Positions 1 through 12,410 are shown, counted from the stretch's first letter. The stretch is DNA of 64,000 bases from Hippopus hippopus (GCA_946811185.2 OX328096.1:66580345-66644344), one strand, 5' to 3'. The notes: generated from the sequence alone by a model not told the origin. Numbers and translations are program-made.

Positions 1-706
1 TTTGTATTAGAAACCGAACATTGGTCAGAAGAAAACTGGCTGACGATCGAAGCTGTAAACAATGGCGGTGCGTCACGGAAATTTACCGTTGGTTTCCGCC
101 TAGAGTCGGATGCGGTGTAATTTGCATATAGGCCGCGACCTCCGTCTGAAAATCGAGGCTGCAACAGAGAAGCCTCCATTTTCCTTTGTTTACCTCGTTA
201 GACGCAGGGCGAAGGTCAAATATAGTCACGTGACAGAATGCATGATCTTCATACAAATCTACCCGAGTGTATAACGGATATATCGTAATCTTCGATTCAA
301 AAACCGGAAACGACGAGTCTGTTTACATGGAAGGCCGCTACTCAGCGAAATGCATTTTCTATCGACCGTAATCTAAGCAACCTTGCGACCGTCAGGCTCA
401 ATATTTGGCATGAAGATATAAGAATGACTATAGTTTGATAAAATAAAGACAAAATGAGTTAAAACTGGCTGAAAATGAGTATAAGGGCCTCTTTAAATTT
501 TTAACGTGTATCTACCTGTATCTACCTTAGAATTTACAGTGGGATATTTGCCTGAAAAATATCCATCTCATAACTATAGTTATGAAGCATTGTTTTATTA
601 TGACATGTTGCAAAAAAAAATTTTATACGAAAGGATTTTCCGAGCCTCCATTCAGCAACAAAATCCCACAAATTTGGCGTCATCGATCGTTATATTTTGA
701 TTTATT

Positions 707-968
707 TGGCGTTAAACGCCGGTTGCAATTTACAACATTATTCCAGTTATATCGCGGTTGCCAGTTAACCTTTACATACATCATAGAGTTTCCTTTAACA
801 GCGTCTCGAACAATATTTCTTCAAAACCATTGGCTGCTTCCCGGATACACGTCGTCGAAATAGGGATGATTATCTTCAACCCTTGAACAGAATTTGGTCG
901 AGCTTTGGATGGAACCAGCGATCCCTGGACCACAAGCTCTGTATGTTACTGAGAAAACGGACTGAGCT
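707..968 (-). mobile_element. tRNA-derived SINE copy, reverse orientation
   Basis: Read on the minus strand, this matches the body of the SINE at 33598-33913. It starts with a degenerate tRNA-like head near 960, passes through the same GCTGCTTTCC / CGTCGAA body region, and ends with the shared tail that reads ...ATATAACTGGAATAATGTT... . It is diverged and carries no coding content. Confidence 0.6.
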
Positions 969-1710
969 ATTCATTCCATGTAAAAGAACTGTCATTTGAA
1001 ACACAGTTTTTGACAGTTTAAAAGTCAATAGTTTAGCTCAGAAATATTGGTGCGAACATGATTTCGCCTTTCAAATCTCTGAACGTCAAAAACGGGGCGT
1101 AATTGACGGGACTTAGGAGTGGTGCGGAGTTGTAAAGCGGAGCGAGTAGTAAAATAAAGAACTTTGCATTTGCAGCCAGTGCAGATCAAGATAAGACTGT
1201 ATAGAACATGCTGTCTGATCTTTGATCTGCACTGTCCGCTTTATTGGGATATAAAACATGGCGTTGAAAGTTGAAACATTCCGTTCTCTATACCAACCTA
1301 TACCAACCTGGAAAAGGCCAACTCTTTGTATTTGGATCTCCAAGGTTAAAGCACCGTATAAGCAAAGGACGTTGAACTGCCAATGTCTGGAGAAGTGGAA
1401 TTAAACGCAGGACCGTAAGCAAGATCCAGCGAACTGCATGAGTATTGTTAAACGAACCAGAATTACGCAAGCAATACCCTTATAGTTTTCCAATTTACAA
1501 AATGTTTCCAAAGGCAAACTCCTACGAATTCCTTATTGCATCCCTTCACCGTTCAGGTACGTCACTTTACGCTCCTGGGTCTAGTTTCACGAAAAAAAGT
1601 TAAGTCTCCTATTTCACTCAATTTCTCTTATTTTACTAAAATCCGCTAACGGACCTATTTTCCGACTGAAATTGAGTTGGTTATTCGAGACGCATTGCAC
1701 TAACACTAAC

Positions 1711-1916
1711 AGGCTTAACTATTATCCTGCTAAATAACTAACAGGAAACTTTCAAGTCTATTGTTAAAAAAAAAACAAGTGTTGCTATTTCAATGTTTTA
1801 TATAACCTTATCGGACATTGTTGATCCAAGATCAGACTGCACGTTCCGTGCAGTCTGATCTTGATCTACAATGTCCGCAAAACGTCAGCGAGTCGCGATT
1901 AGCAGCCTAAGGGTTA
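1711..1916. mobile_element. Family B palindromic MITE (piggyBac-type ends)
   Basis: The copy runs from a TTAA-like end through TATCCTGCTAAATAACT, a central palindrome of AGATCAGACTGCACG with its inverse, then GTCAGCGAGTCGCG and AGCAGCCTAAGGGTTAA. The same order occurs at 15514-15727, 20770-20992, 60153-60357 and, in reverse, at 56806-57021 and 63593-63803. TTAA flanks with CCC...GGG ends suggest mobilisation by a piggyBac-family transposase. That is inference; no transposase is present. Confidence 0.7.
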
Positions 1917-2902
1917 AATACGAGATGTTATAATATTTCAGTCTAAAAATATCAAGAGCTACGGAATTAAATCGGTTAGCAGACTAAGTCCATTATTCTG
2001 TTCGAGTCTGCTTTAAAAAAAAAAAACTCAGGTATGAAAAAATTCTTTGAAAAAATCAATCTAGATTAGATGCTTCTTTTTTCATACTAAAATAAACTAG
2101 ATTTCTCTGTGTGACTGGATATGCAAAAATAAAACATATTGTACAATGTATATCTCATATGTCATATGAAATATACCGTTCTTCGAAAAGATTATTTTTA
2201 CAAATATTAGTTATTTCAACTGTAAGATAACGGGAATTCAGTTAACTAAACAGTTTTCCGATTTGAAACTTTCCATATGAAAGTTCAACTACATGAATTT
2301 GTGAGTTTATGATTAACGACGGTTTCAAACATTATTTCAGTTTTATCCTGGCGGTCTGTACAACGCGTTTTTCGCTGTCAACTGTATGGACTTGGCATGT
2401 ATCGTGGTCTTAAAGTATACTTACATGGCCTATGACCCTAATTTTAGTCTAAGACAGGGATCAGGCGCCTTGCTTATAAAACTTGAGTTCATGTTCACTT
2501 GAGTTTGTGCTCAACTTTAAATTTCATGAATGCCTCAGACCATAGGCCTCTGAAATTCCATTGGTCTATCAAGGATAACGAAATTTTCATGAGTGGACAC
2601 CGTTACTATAAATAGTACAATGGCGATTCCCTCTATATCGTATATAGTAAGACAAGGTTACTCGTCACAACTCGGCCGATTCCGTACCTACATCTAACCT
2701 CGTCCGTATAACGATCGTTTCCATTTGAACTGCCAATCACGTGATCTTATACATGGCGGTGCCACTGTCAGTCGTTTGGCAACGACATAAACAACCTCGA
2801 TGAAGTTATTCACATCTATATATCTGTCGGTGAAAACTTCAATCGGAATTGATAAACCACGTTAAAAAATTAATGTACGAACTGTTTGTCAACTGAAATA
2901 TA

Positions 2903-4127
2903 CGAGGGTTGTTCAAAAATTATCCGGATTTTGCCTTATAAAAAATTATTTGCGAAGCAATCATGCTAAATTTTGCATCATTCTCTATCGGAATTCAATC
3001 CACGCATGTCTATGCGTATTTTATATACTTCTTTCATAAAACGTGCTCGCAGTTGCCATCGAAAATGCCATGGTAACGTGTTCCCGGCGCAGCGCAAAAT
3101 ATTATATCTATACTCGCCCTTCTCTTGTACATGTTGTTTCTCTCGTAACTGATTACGTTATGAAATTTAAGCAGAATACAAGATATGGTGCTACTTACAT
3201 CGTGAGTAAATTTGACGTCATTTGACGGTTAAATGCTTCAGAAAATCGCGTTTAAATACAGTTGGAGTAAAAGTTTTGACCATTAAAGATGGCGTCAACT
3301 GACCGTCTGGAAATCCGGTCCATAATAAAATTTTGCCAACAGGTAGGAGAAACTCCGACAAACACATACAAAAAAATTATCATGGCGAAAGGGAATAATT
3401 CGGTCACACGGACACTGGTGTATGATTGGCATAGACGCTTCAAAGAAGGGGAAGAAAACATTAACGACCGAGAAGGAAGACGTAGAAAGAAGGAAATACC
3501 AGCGACGTTGGTAACGTCCATTGGCGAGGACCTGAGGCGAGATCGGCGTTTGACAGTGCGGACCTCATCAGAGACCTTCGACAATGCCTCGTCCCATACT
3601 GCAGGGGCCACAGATCTGGAGCTGGCTTTACTTGGACTTGAGACCTTGTCCCATCCGCCTTACTCTCCAGATTTGGCACCATTTCACTTTGCCATTTTCC
3701 CAACCATAAAGGCACAACTAAAGGGTAAGAAGTATCAGTCCCTTCAAAAACTGCGAGTTGCAACACGTTTAATTACGAAGCAGTACAAGTTCGAGTGGTA
3801 CAGGAATGTTTACAGCCAGTGGGTACGCCGTCACCGACGATGCATTGAGCATGGGGGCGGGTACTTCGAGAAAGAATCGGTAACGTTGCCTGATGACTTT
3901 CCGACGACGTTGATGACGTCGTATATTGTAGCGTTTCGTGCGCCGGTTCCTAGTACCTGTGCATGTTTGATTGCGTGTAAAATCAACATGTATTGTTCGA
4001 TTGTTAAAATATTTTTACACTTTTGTACATAATGAATGCCGTTTTACGATTAGTGGACTTTTGTCGCATTTCGATAACTCATTAAATATGTATAGACTTA
4101 ATCCGGATAATATTCTAACGACCCTCG
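2903..4127 (+). mobile_element. Internally deleted mariner-type transposon
   Basis: Terminal inverted repeats of about 30 bp (2901-2930 and the reverse complement of 4100-4129, roughly 26 of 30 matching) begin CGAGGGT and are flanked by TA on both sides, the target duplication of the IS630/Tc1/mariner superfamily. The enclosed 1.2 kb carries a rightward transposase-derived frame. A full-length mariner is about 1.3 kb, so this is a shortened, non-autonomous copy. Confidence 0.85.
3289..4032 (+). pseudogene. Mariner transposase, internally deleted
   Basis: The frame opens with a mariner-like helix-turn-helix N-terminus (residues 1-90, including TLVYDWHRRFKEGEENI) and ends with the mariner C-terminus (HPPYSPDLAP at about 121-130 and GGGYFEKE near the end). 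The joined protein is 247 aa against about 345 for the family. The segment with the first catalytic Asp is missing, the jump occurring near residue 93. The second catalytic Asp survives in FDNASSHTA. The third, expected at the SD position of the family's LAPSD motif, is replaced: the sequence reads LAPFHFAIF. The enzyme is therefore expected to be inactive despite the uninterrupted frame. Codons after about residue 205 probably read into non-coding sequence. Confidence 0.85.
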
Positions 4128-4578
4128 TAGTTAGAAAAATTTCGACAGAAAATTGAGACTCAAGTTGTTTTTTTTAAGAGGAGCCTTACAATTTTCAGAA
4201 CGGTAAACCGGTGTATTTCCGGCGATGAAATGTACCGTTTAGGTGCATATCAATCCACCGGATACAGCCGAGGGATTTGATGGCTCCCATCACCCGAGGT
4301 ATGCCGAATGAAGACAAGGTGTGCCAATGTGCTATTTATAGAAACGGTGTAACTAATTTGAGTATATTCCGTAATATACAGGCGATGCACCAATGTGCTA
4401 CAAGTGTTCGATTATCGACCAAGGAAAATCTTAGTGTTCCGTGATAGACCAATAGAGCATCAAAGGCCTGTGCTCAGACAGAGAAAAAATTAGATTAATA
4501 ATCATAAATATTAGGAAAAGAAGGAAAAAATTGCTCTAGAAATTAAGAATTTACTCTATAAGTTGTACCAAAGTATAT

Positions 4579-5041
4579 TAACCCTTAGGCTGCTAAGCGC
4601 GACTCACTGACCTTTGGCGTACAGTGTAGATCAAGATACGACTGCAGTCTGATTTTTGATCTACACTGTCCGATAAGGACATATTTTCCCCAAAAAATAC
4701 CTTTGAAATTGCAAACTAGATGTTGTACAATTGACTTGAGCCATGCTCTGTGAAAAGGGGGCTTAATGCATCTACGAAAAGTATCAACCCAGGTCAGCCT
4801 GCGCAGTCCGCGCAGGCTGACCTGGGCCGAAACCTTTCGCTTTAGGTCAAGTTTGTGTATGTCCAAGGACCAGTCTACCTCATGATAAGTCGGCTGATAA
4901 AAAAGAATGGCTTTCATGGATCTATAAGTATGTGATGGCTTGCTAGGTATGATGGATTACGGAGATGCATTAAGCGCCCTTTTGCCAGAGCATGGCTCAC
5001 TTAAAAGTTTCATTTCACATATTTAGCAGGATAAGGCTTAA
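4579..5041. mobile_element. Family B MITE split by a nested family D MITE
   Basis: The left half starts TTAACCCTTAGGCTGCTAAG and runs through the palindromic core. The right half resumes at about 5002 and ends ATTTAGCAGGATAAGGCTTAA. The 265 bp between them is a complete family D element whose flanks share ACTT, which looks like a 4 bp target duplication. This shows that D was mobile after B. Confidence 0.75.
4737..5003. mobile_element. Family D palindromic MITE, nested in family B
   Basis: The ends are GAGCCATGCTCTGTG and the inverse CAGAGCATGGCTC. The interior has a GC-rich palindrome (CCCAGGTCAGCCTGCGCAGT and its inverse), then a stretch with TTCGCT, GTCCAAGGACCAGTCTACCT and ATGCATTAAG. 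At least ten related copies occur in the window. Confidence 0.75.
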
Positions 5042-5504
5042 CCTAACTGTTCAAACTGAGTTGAGCACAAAAAAAGTTTAATAAGCGCTGAGTCAGGTAG
5101 TGGGCGGTGTAGATCCAAGATCAGATTGCACGTTTTGTGCAGACTGATCTTGATCTACGCCGACTACAAAGCTATCCAAAGTGATACAGGCAGTGAAAGA
5201 AATAGTTTTCTTATTTTACTACTTCTCACGACTTTTTTTTTTTTTTTCGCAAGAAGCTGGCTGCTTTTCCACATAAACACCAATGAAACAATGTTCAGCG
5301 GATAGAGAGGAATGATTCCTGTCGCAATAACTATCATCGATCCTCTTAAACCCTGTACATTTTCTCTTTTTCCTACAATATTTTAAAAAGACTTTTGCCA
5401 GAGGGTCGTTAAACTTGAGATTGTATGGTAAAGGTTGAATGTGAATACTTATTTGAGATCAACCTGAAAGCTTGTTCAACGGTGATTCATAAGCATGACA
5501 TTCA

Positions 5505-6790
5505 CAGATTAGGATATACACTGAGCAAAACTTATGCTGTAATTCCCCGTAGACCTTTTTGCATCACTGTCCAGAGAAGAGATGTTTTGTTTGATTTGGT
5601 TTTTTGCAGGTTGATTGATTGACAGTGTAAAAAGATACCTCAGCCTTTAAAAGTCTGAAAATAATTTTTTGACTTGTTCTTCTTTAAGGAGCTTATTTAC
5701 CATCCATTTAAGTAATGGAGAGAACTTTTTTTGTTTTCATGGAGGTATGAAAAAAAAACCTAATCACACTGTATGAAACCGCTTCGCGGTTTCATACAGT
5801 GTGATTAGGGTTTTTTTTTTTCATACCTCCATGAAAACAAAAAAGTTCTCTTCATTCCTTATAATTCAATATCACAGACAACAAATATGCACTTAAATTT
5901 ACTCTAACTGCTTTTTTTTTTTTTTGTAAATCCTACATTGCGTATTTATTTAATGTCCATTTCATTGATGTTTCATAGCGCGGTAAATCTGCTCGTTCAT
6001 GACGTAATAATGACGTAAATTCATGACGTCATTATAGTTTTGAACATTGGCAGATTTAGTAGATTTATTATAAGAAGTTCAATACGCTAGAAGTAAGTTG
6101 AAAATAAGTTTGTTAGGACCCAGCAAAGTGACAATGAGTTTAAGCTCTCTCTTTGAATTTACTGTTGGATATTTTTTTCCAATATTCAGAGAAAATAAAT
6201 TTAGCTAGCAATTTGAAATTCGGACTGGATATAAAAATCAGACAGAAAAACACTATGGAATCTCGTATACATGTTTGTTTACATTAGTTTGACTGCAAAA
6301 GCAGTTCCGGCACTGCTTAATTTTTTATTTTCATAGAGCTATGAAAACAAAATTTCAGCTAATCAGAAACCGCCAATGTTCATGAAAAAAAAAAACTAAT
6401 ATTGAATTATTCATTCAACACTGAAAACTGAAAAATCAAATTCTTGAAAACTTCATACTCGTTTTTTTTTTTGATTATATGTTTGTGCAGCATAGAATTT
6501 TCATGGTTTTTTCTTATCACGGACAAAATTTCAGTAATTTAAGCTTTTGTTTTTAACCTGTTTAGGTTCATAGACACCACGTATGCGCAACCAATGTGTT
6601 TCCCTCTTTTTAAAAAGACATGTCTTCTGTTGGTAGAATCGAGAAACTTTTCATTGCAATACCATGGCTGACGTCAAGATATATGTTACAATTTCTTTCC
6701 ATTTACCTTTCTATTATTTGGTCAAATTTGTAGGGGAAACAAAAGTGGCGGTTTGTAAGTGTTGCTGAGTGTATATATCATCTATAAATT
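5505..6790. repeat. Dispersed repeat also present at 55480-56012
   Basis: Blocks such as CCCCGTAGACCT, AAGGAGCTTATTTA, CTTGAAAACTT and GTCAAGATATATGTTACA recur in the same order at 55480-56012. This copy has an extra segment of roughly 700 bp (about 5706-6400) containing the long hairpin at 5720-5850, so the hairpin segment probably inserted into an older repeat, or was lost from the other copy. No protein is recognisable. Confidence 0.6.
5720..5850. repeat. Long near-perfect hairpin
   Basis: Two arms of about 62-65 bp are separated by almost no loop. The centre reads ACCGCTTCGCGGT, and the outer ends are GAGAAC and GTTCTC. The only differences between the arms are in the lengths of A or T runs. 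It is a strong cruciform or foldback structure, probably a small hairpin transposon. Confidence 0.85.
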
Positions 6791-6792
6791 AA

Positions 6793-7790
6793 ACACGGGT
6801 AGGAAACTTCATATTCAGAGCCAATGGCTCCGACGAGAAAATGTTGTGTTGGTCTCCCGTTTCTGAAGATGTCGGCTAAAAAACAACCAAAAAACAGGTA
6901 AGCTTGTCATTATTTGTAATCATGTGTTCTTATACCTTTGAAATTCCAAAAAAGGAGAATGTCATGCAATGCTCTGGTCTTTCAATGTGTTTTCTACTCA
7001 ACGGAAAGTTGTAACAAGTGTACGATGTTGTCTGAATTATTTGTGGCGTGGGTTGACCTTAGCTAAAATAATACGTCACGGACCTAAATTCAGTCTGTTA
7101 TTGCCATATAATTGGCAATTAAAAGAGAGTCTTGCTGTCCCAAAAGCGTGAATTAATGTCTTGAAATGTTACATTCACTGCTGGTAAAGAATTGAAAAGA
7201 AATAGCACAAAAATGGTGAAAATAAAAAAGGGCTCCGATTATGTGGGCCGGCTCTGAATATGTAAGTCGGCACCGATTGATGAGGGCTTCTTTTCAGAAA
7301 TTTATTTTTCTGTAAAAATTTCTTAGGAAGTAGGCTTTGTTTTTCCATTAATACCTTTGAGTCCAAAATGTATTACTTTTGTTGGGTGGAACATGACCAA
7401 TTTATGAACATACAAAGGGCTGGTATTGTCACGATTGAAAAATGCTAAAAAATATTTGGCATCTTCGGAAGACTATCCTTTGTTGAAACAGCATTAAAAA
7501 GCTAGATGGAAAATGTACCGACCGTAGCAGAGATGATGAATAGAAAAAAAAACTTTTACAAAGCGTGAGAAATACAACTGACATATTCGCATTACACGCC
7601 TAGTGTATATGTGTTACCACTCTTAACTCTTCGCGACACCTAACACGACACAACAGTATGTCGGGTGGGTGGGGTATATACAAGTCTTTAACAACAAAAA
7701 AAAAAAACCCTCAATTTCACAAGCACGCCAAGACCAAAAATGTTCATAGATCCCTGATTTTGATTGTACTCACTCAGATCTTTCAATGCA
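6793..7790. repeat. Left arm of an approximately 1 kb inverted duplication
   Basis: The arm begins ACACGGGTAGGAAACTTC and contains GAGCCAATGGCTCCGACGAG, a GTAAGC splice-donor-like block and a 60 aa open frame. All of these reappear inverted in 8455-9592. No known protein family is recognisable. The arms could be the termini of a large DNA transposon or the product of an inverted duplication. Confidence 0.8.
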
Positions 7791-7877
7791 GAATGTCATA
7801 TACTAGTGTTACGGGAGACCACTCCTTCATGCATGGCTTCATCCCGATTTAAATACAATACATAACACCTGCGTTAG

Positions 7878-7960
7878 GGAGAATTCTCTTTGGCTCAGTG
7901 GCTATGGTATTGGCCTCTCGTCCGGGCGTTCTAGGTTCGATTCCTGCCCGGTCCCTGTAT
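7878..7960 (+). repeat. tRNA-like sequence, probably a SINE head
   Basis: An A-box-like TGGCTCAGTGGCTA and a B-box-like GGTTCGATTCC are spaced as in a tRNA. The stems do not pair well enough for a functional tRNA: CTAGG against CCTGC in the T arm is imperfect and no acceptor stem is clear. It is best read as a pol III promoter relic of a SINE. Confidence 0.45.
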
Positions 7961-8454
7961 TTCTGCCACGCATTTGTTCATTTGTTTCTTTGTTGCGGAC
8001 TTTGTTCGTAAGATTAGTTATTTTCTAAACCTTTTTATCCTAAATAATGACTCAAAACAGCTAATTGCATACACAATCAGTAAATCATGATATTGGAGCT
8101 GCAATCTCAATATAATTACAGCGTAAAGTGAATGATTTCTAATGATTACATTAGAAATGGGGAGGGGTTGGTGTGAGATTTCTGAAACAAGTGCAAACGA
8201 CAATGTTTAGGACATTATACAAATATCTAGGACGGAAAAAGAAGAAAAAAAAAATAATAATGATAATAACTCAAAGCTATTCATTATGAACCTTTAAAGT
8301 GCCTGTCACAACTTAAGTTGGTTCTGCAGCCAGTATAGATCAATATTAGACTGTACAAAACGTGATCGTTTGTTTGTTTAGATGAATACTTGTTTATCAT
8401 TGGTTTAAAGATAACTGATATGTGACATTTTCTGATCTAATATGCATCTGGTTA

Positions 8455-9592
8455 ATTGAACATTGAAAGATCTGAGTAAGTACTATCAGAATCAGGGATC
8501 TATGAACATCTTTGGTCTTGACGTGCTTGTGAAATAGATTCTTTTTCGTTGTTAAAGACTTGTATATACTCCACCCACCTGACATACTGTTGTGTAGTGT
8601 TAAGTATTATTTAAAAAGAGTTAAGAGGGTTCACACATATACCCTGAGGCGTGTAATGCGAATAGATCAATTGTATTTCTTACGTTTTGTAAAAGTTTTT
8701 TTCTTCTATTCACCATCTCTGCTACGTCGGTACATTTTCCATCTAGCGTTTAAATGACTGTTTTAAGACCAAACAGCCTTCCAAAGATGCCAAATATTTT
8801 TTCATTATTTTTGCTTACGTGTGGGCTGCACTTACGACGAAAGCATGACAAATACTATATACATGTATAGACCATTCTGTTAATCAAAAGCTACACCAAA
8901 GTATTTTCAAAATTTAGATAGACTAATGTTCGACAGCATTTTTTCAATCGTGACAATACAAGTCCTTTGTATGTTCATAAATTCGGTCATGTTCCATCCA
9001 ACAATAGTGCTATATTTTGGACTGAAAGGTGTTAACGGAAAAACAAAGTCTACTTCCTAAGAAATTTTTTACAAAAAACTAAAGTTTTGAAAGGAAGCCC
9101 TCATCAATCGGTGCCGACTTACATATTCAGAGCCGGCCCACATAATCGGAGCCCTTTTTTATTTTCACCATTTTTGTGCTATTTCTTTTCAATTCTTTAC
9201 CAGCAGTAAACGTAACATTTCAAGACATTAATTCACGCTTTTGGGACAGCAAGACTCTCTTTTAATTGCCAATTATATGGCAATAATAGACTGAATTTAG
9301 GTCCGTGACATATTATTTTAGCTAAGGTCAACCCACGCCACAAATGATTCAGACAACATCGTACACTTGTTACAACTTTCCGTTGAGTAGAAAACACGTT
9401 GAAAGACCAGAGCATTGCATGACATTCTCCTTTTTTGGAATTTCAAAGATATAAGAACACATGATTACAAATAATGACAAGCTTACCTGTTTTTTGGTTG
9501 TTTTTCGGCCGACATCTTCAGAAACGGAAGACCAACACAACATTTTCTCGTCGGAGCCATTGGCTCTGAATATGAAGTTTCCTACCCGTGTT
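8455..9592. repeat. Right arm of the approximately 1 kb inverted duplication
   Basis: This is the reverse complement of 6793-7790, with about 140 bp extra near 8800-8935. The outer end CCTACCCGTGTT mirrors the left arm. The unpaired spacer between the arms is about 660 bp. Confidence 0.8.
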
Positions 9593-10522
9593 AAAGGAAA
9601 ACATTTTTTTTTTAATTAGAACAGTAACTATCGCTTGTTACAAACAGATGCTCCTTTTCCCAAAATGTTTTCCAAAAATTTTTCTGCTGAAGAGACCACA
9701 AGGCTCCAATTTGTACAGTAAGGGTTCAAAATCGTTAACTTACACCGACGATTCTATAACTGTCTTCCAATTTATACTGTATTCCCAAGAGCAAACTACC
9801 GCAATTCTTTAAGACGTAATCAAGTACATAACGTCACAAACAATTAGAGAAGGACATTTTTTCAATTATATTTTTACCGTGCACGACAGCTAGCTAACGA
9901 TTAGCGTTACTTTTTTAATTCTTTTTCTTTTTGATGGGTATTTTTTCTTTGTAATATGTATAGTTTAAAAAATCTCTATGACGCTCCATCATAACGGAAG
10001 TTTCATACAATAATTCAAAATCGTTTATATAGGCTTCACATCATTTCCTATATATCAACATTTTTTTTTTATCTTTCAGGATTCTCTTAACATGCAGAAG
10101 TTATAAATCCACACTCAGACTTTACGTTTTGTGAAGTCTGATCTTGATTTATGCCGTCCTCAACCTTTTCCATACAATCTCCAGTTGCAAAGACTTTCAG
10201 GATAAAGTCTTTTAAAACACTGTTGGAAAAGGAAAAAATACTGGATACCAGTACGTACAAAACATATCCTTGTTAGACCATGCTGTGTAAGAAAAGAAGA
10301 TTTATGAGGTTTTCGTGATGTAAATCAGTAGTTTTCCAATCCAAAACTAGGTCGACGGTCATCATAAGTCAATCAGTTTAGTAGACTTTGTTGTACTCCT
10401 GGGCCCCGTTTTACTAAGGTAGTTACGAACAAAATTTGCGTACGTTTTACGTAACCATAGTATGGTGGCATATTTCTGCCACGAGATACGAGATAACTAT
10501 CATGATTATTTTTTAATTTATT

Positions 10523-10612
10523 GCGATAAATCAAAGTTTCCTCGAAATTTTATCTTTTCATTTTATCTAGATAAAATTTCCAGGAAACTTTGATTTATCG
10601 CGATAGTTTTCT
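10523..10612. repeat. Hairpin with 35-40 bp arms
   Basis: CGATAAATCAAAGTTTCCTC and its inverse flank an AT-rich core (TTTTATCT...AGATAAAA). It is likely the core of another foldback element. Confidence 0.6.
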
Positions 10613-10892
10613 GTGTGACCTTTTGCTAAAATATTTTGAACCTAAAACAAAATGGTAAACAACTGTCGCTTAGAAACACAAGGACATATTTTCCAAGCGA
10701 ATAAAAGCCCAGAATTGCACCTTTGTACCTTATGCATCTGTACAGATTCGATATGGTTGCAAAGAAAAATATATCTAGTTGTAATTAGATTTGATATTTT
10801 TTCTTTATGAAAAAGTAAGTCGACATAACTATTTACCCTTAGCTTGAGAAAAACAGAAAAAGAGATGCTAAAGAGATGAGAAAAACAATGCG

Positions 10893-10968
10893 TCTAGTGG
10901 GAATCGAGCCTGTGACGTTCTTTAACCATGGTTGTTGACTTTATCGACTGAGCTATGAGGCCGACCAA
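10893..10968 (-). repeat. tRNA-like relic
   Basis: On the minus strand, CATAGCTCAGTCGATAAAG (A box) and GGCTCGATTCCC (B box) appear with tRNA-like spacing. Stem pairing is poor, so it is more likely a SINE head or tRNA pseudogene than an active gene. Confidence 0.45.
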
Positions 10969-11848
10969 TACATACCGTGTTAAAATGTATCTATGACTTG
11001 TTATGCATAAACGGCTATACCGTTACTAACGGCAAAGGAATTCTTAAGTTAGAAATACAAAAAAAAAAAAATCCTCCGCAATTCCAGTACATCCACCTAC
11101 GCCGAAAAATATGATATCATGGACAGCACCGAAAAATCAGATTGATTATGAAGAAAAAAAATAATATCATAGCAGAAAAAGTCATTTTCATAATCTATGT
11201 ATATCTAATGTATCTATTGATAAAGTATCTATTTTATAATACATTCGCCGCACCGAACCCTTTGTCATTGAACGCTTTTGAAAATATGGAAGACAACCGA
11301 AGAAACTGCTGAAAGTGAGCATTCTGCATTTTCTCACAATCATACCTGGATAGCCTCCACAGGGTCTGTATTTACCAAGTATTCTTAAGAACGTTCGTAG
11401 TCAAAGTATGGATTTAGAAAGAACATGCAGTCTGATCTTGGATCTACATTGTCCGTTAAGGAAAAATTTTTTCTCCTCAAAAATAAGTTACAAATAACAT
11501 TATTCCGATGGCTTCTTTCGGCTTCAAAGTTTCATTCAACTTGTTTAGCAGGATAAGGGTTAAAGAGTCTGCAATCTAATCTGTAAAGGTCATGGTCAAT
11601 CCAATAATTGTACGAAAACAACCCTTTACTTCCTGACTGTAGATAGCTAGCGAATACAATACGGATTCAAGAAAATAATTGCTTGGGAAAAAAGGTTCTT
11701 TTTCTCATATAAGCAAACGTAGTATTTAAAAGCAATATTTTTACCCTTAATTGTTTGGTATGTATATGATATAATATATATTATATACATGTAGTCGTGT
11801 TTGGTAGGTCCTAAAAAGACTAGTTTGTACTGTAAAGTTTATCTCTGT

Positions 11849-12040
11849 ACAGGACAACAAATTTTTAGACTTGTCCAAATTGAAGTAAGTAGGAGACAAC
11901 AAATTCAATGTGGTTCAAATTATGGAATTCAACCTCGAAAAGGGTAGAAAACATTGTAGGAAATGGAAAAAAAAAACTGCTGGTTATCGGCTGCTTTTTG
12001 TCCCTTTTCCCACCCTCGATTTTTTCGAAAGCAACTTTTC
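11849..12040. mobile_element. Degenerate family A MITE
   Basis: It shows ACTTGTCCAAATTGAAG, GGTAGAAAACATTGTAGGAAA and a decayed centre, matching family A order as at 59569-59796. Confidence 0.55.
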
Positions 12041-12410
12041 TTTTTTCTTGTATATTGTTTGGTGAAAGGTTAACCAAAAGGTCGTGGATTCTGAATGATA
12101 ATAGTATTATCGTTGAAGTGGACCGTGTAACACTTACCCTGTATATATAAACAAAGTTGTTTTTTTTTAGTGGGCAAGAAAGGGAAAAATCTAAAGTGTA
12201 CAAAATTTTCCATGATGTTTGAAAGCTATGAGAATATTGACCTATTCTTGAAATGTTTGTGATAGCCTTCTGGATGGTCCAATAACTTTTCAGAAATGAT
12301 TTATTTATCGGTTCTGGATTAATTGCATAAAACTGCTAGCAGATCGGGGTACTCACTCGTTGCTAAAGGGGATAGGTTAACGTTATTTTGTCTTCCTTAA
12401 CAATAAGATC

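Larger units (their letters stand above)
1..2902. other. Gene-free stretch with repeat fragments
   Basis: No exon or long open frame with recognisable protein content is visible. It holds a reverse-oriented SINE copy (707-968), the core of a family B palindromic element (1170-1245) and a near-complete family B copy (1711-1916). A segment around 340-410 resembles sequence at 21480-21560 and, reversed, at 56205-56270, so it is a further dispersed repeat. The rest is AT-rich sequence that I cannot classify. Upstream exons of the guanylate cyclase gene could be hidden here but I found none. Confidence 0.6.
9593..11848. other. Intergenic or intronic stretch, no gene seen
   Basis: It contains a family B core (10100-10165), a hairpin (10523-10612), a minus-strand tRNA-like relic (10893-10968) and a partial family B copy (about 11400-11563). 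No supported exon was found. Confidence 0.6.

Noticed and set aside
7878..7960. Functional tRNA gene
   Set aside because: A and B boxes are present but stems do not pair and there is no clear acceptor stem, so a SINE head is more likely. The same applies to 10893-10968 and 20450-20525, and to a weaker match at 17490-17550.
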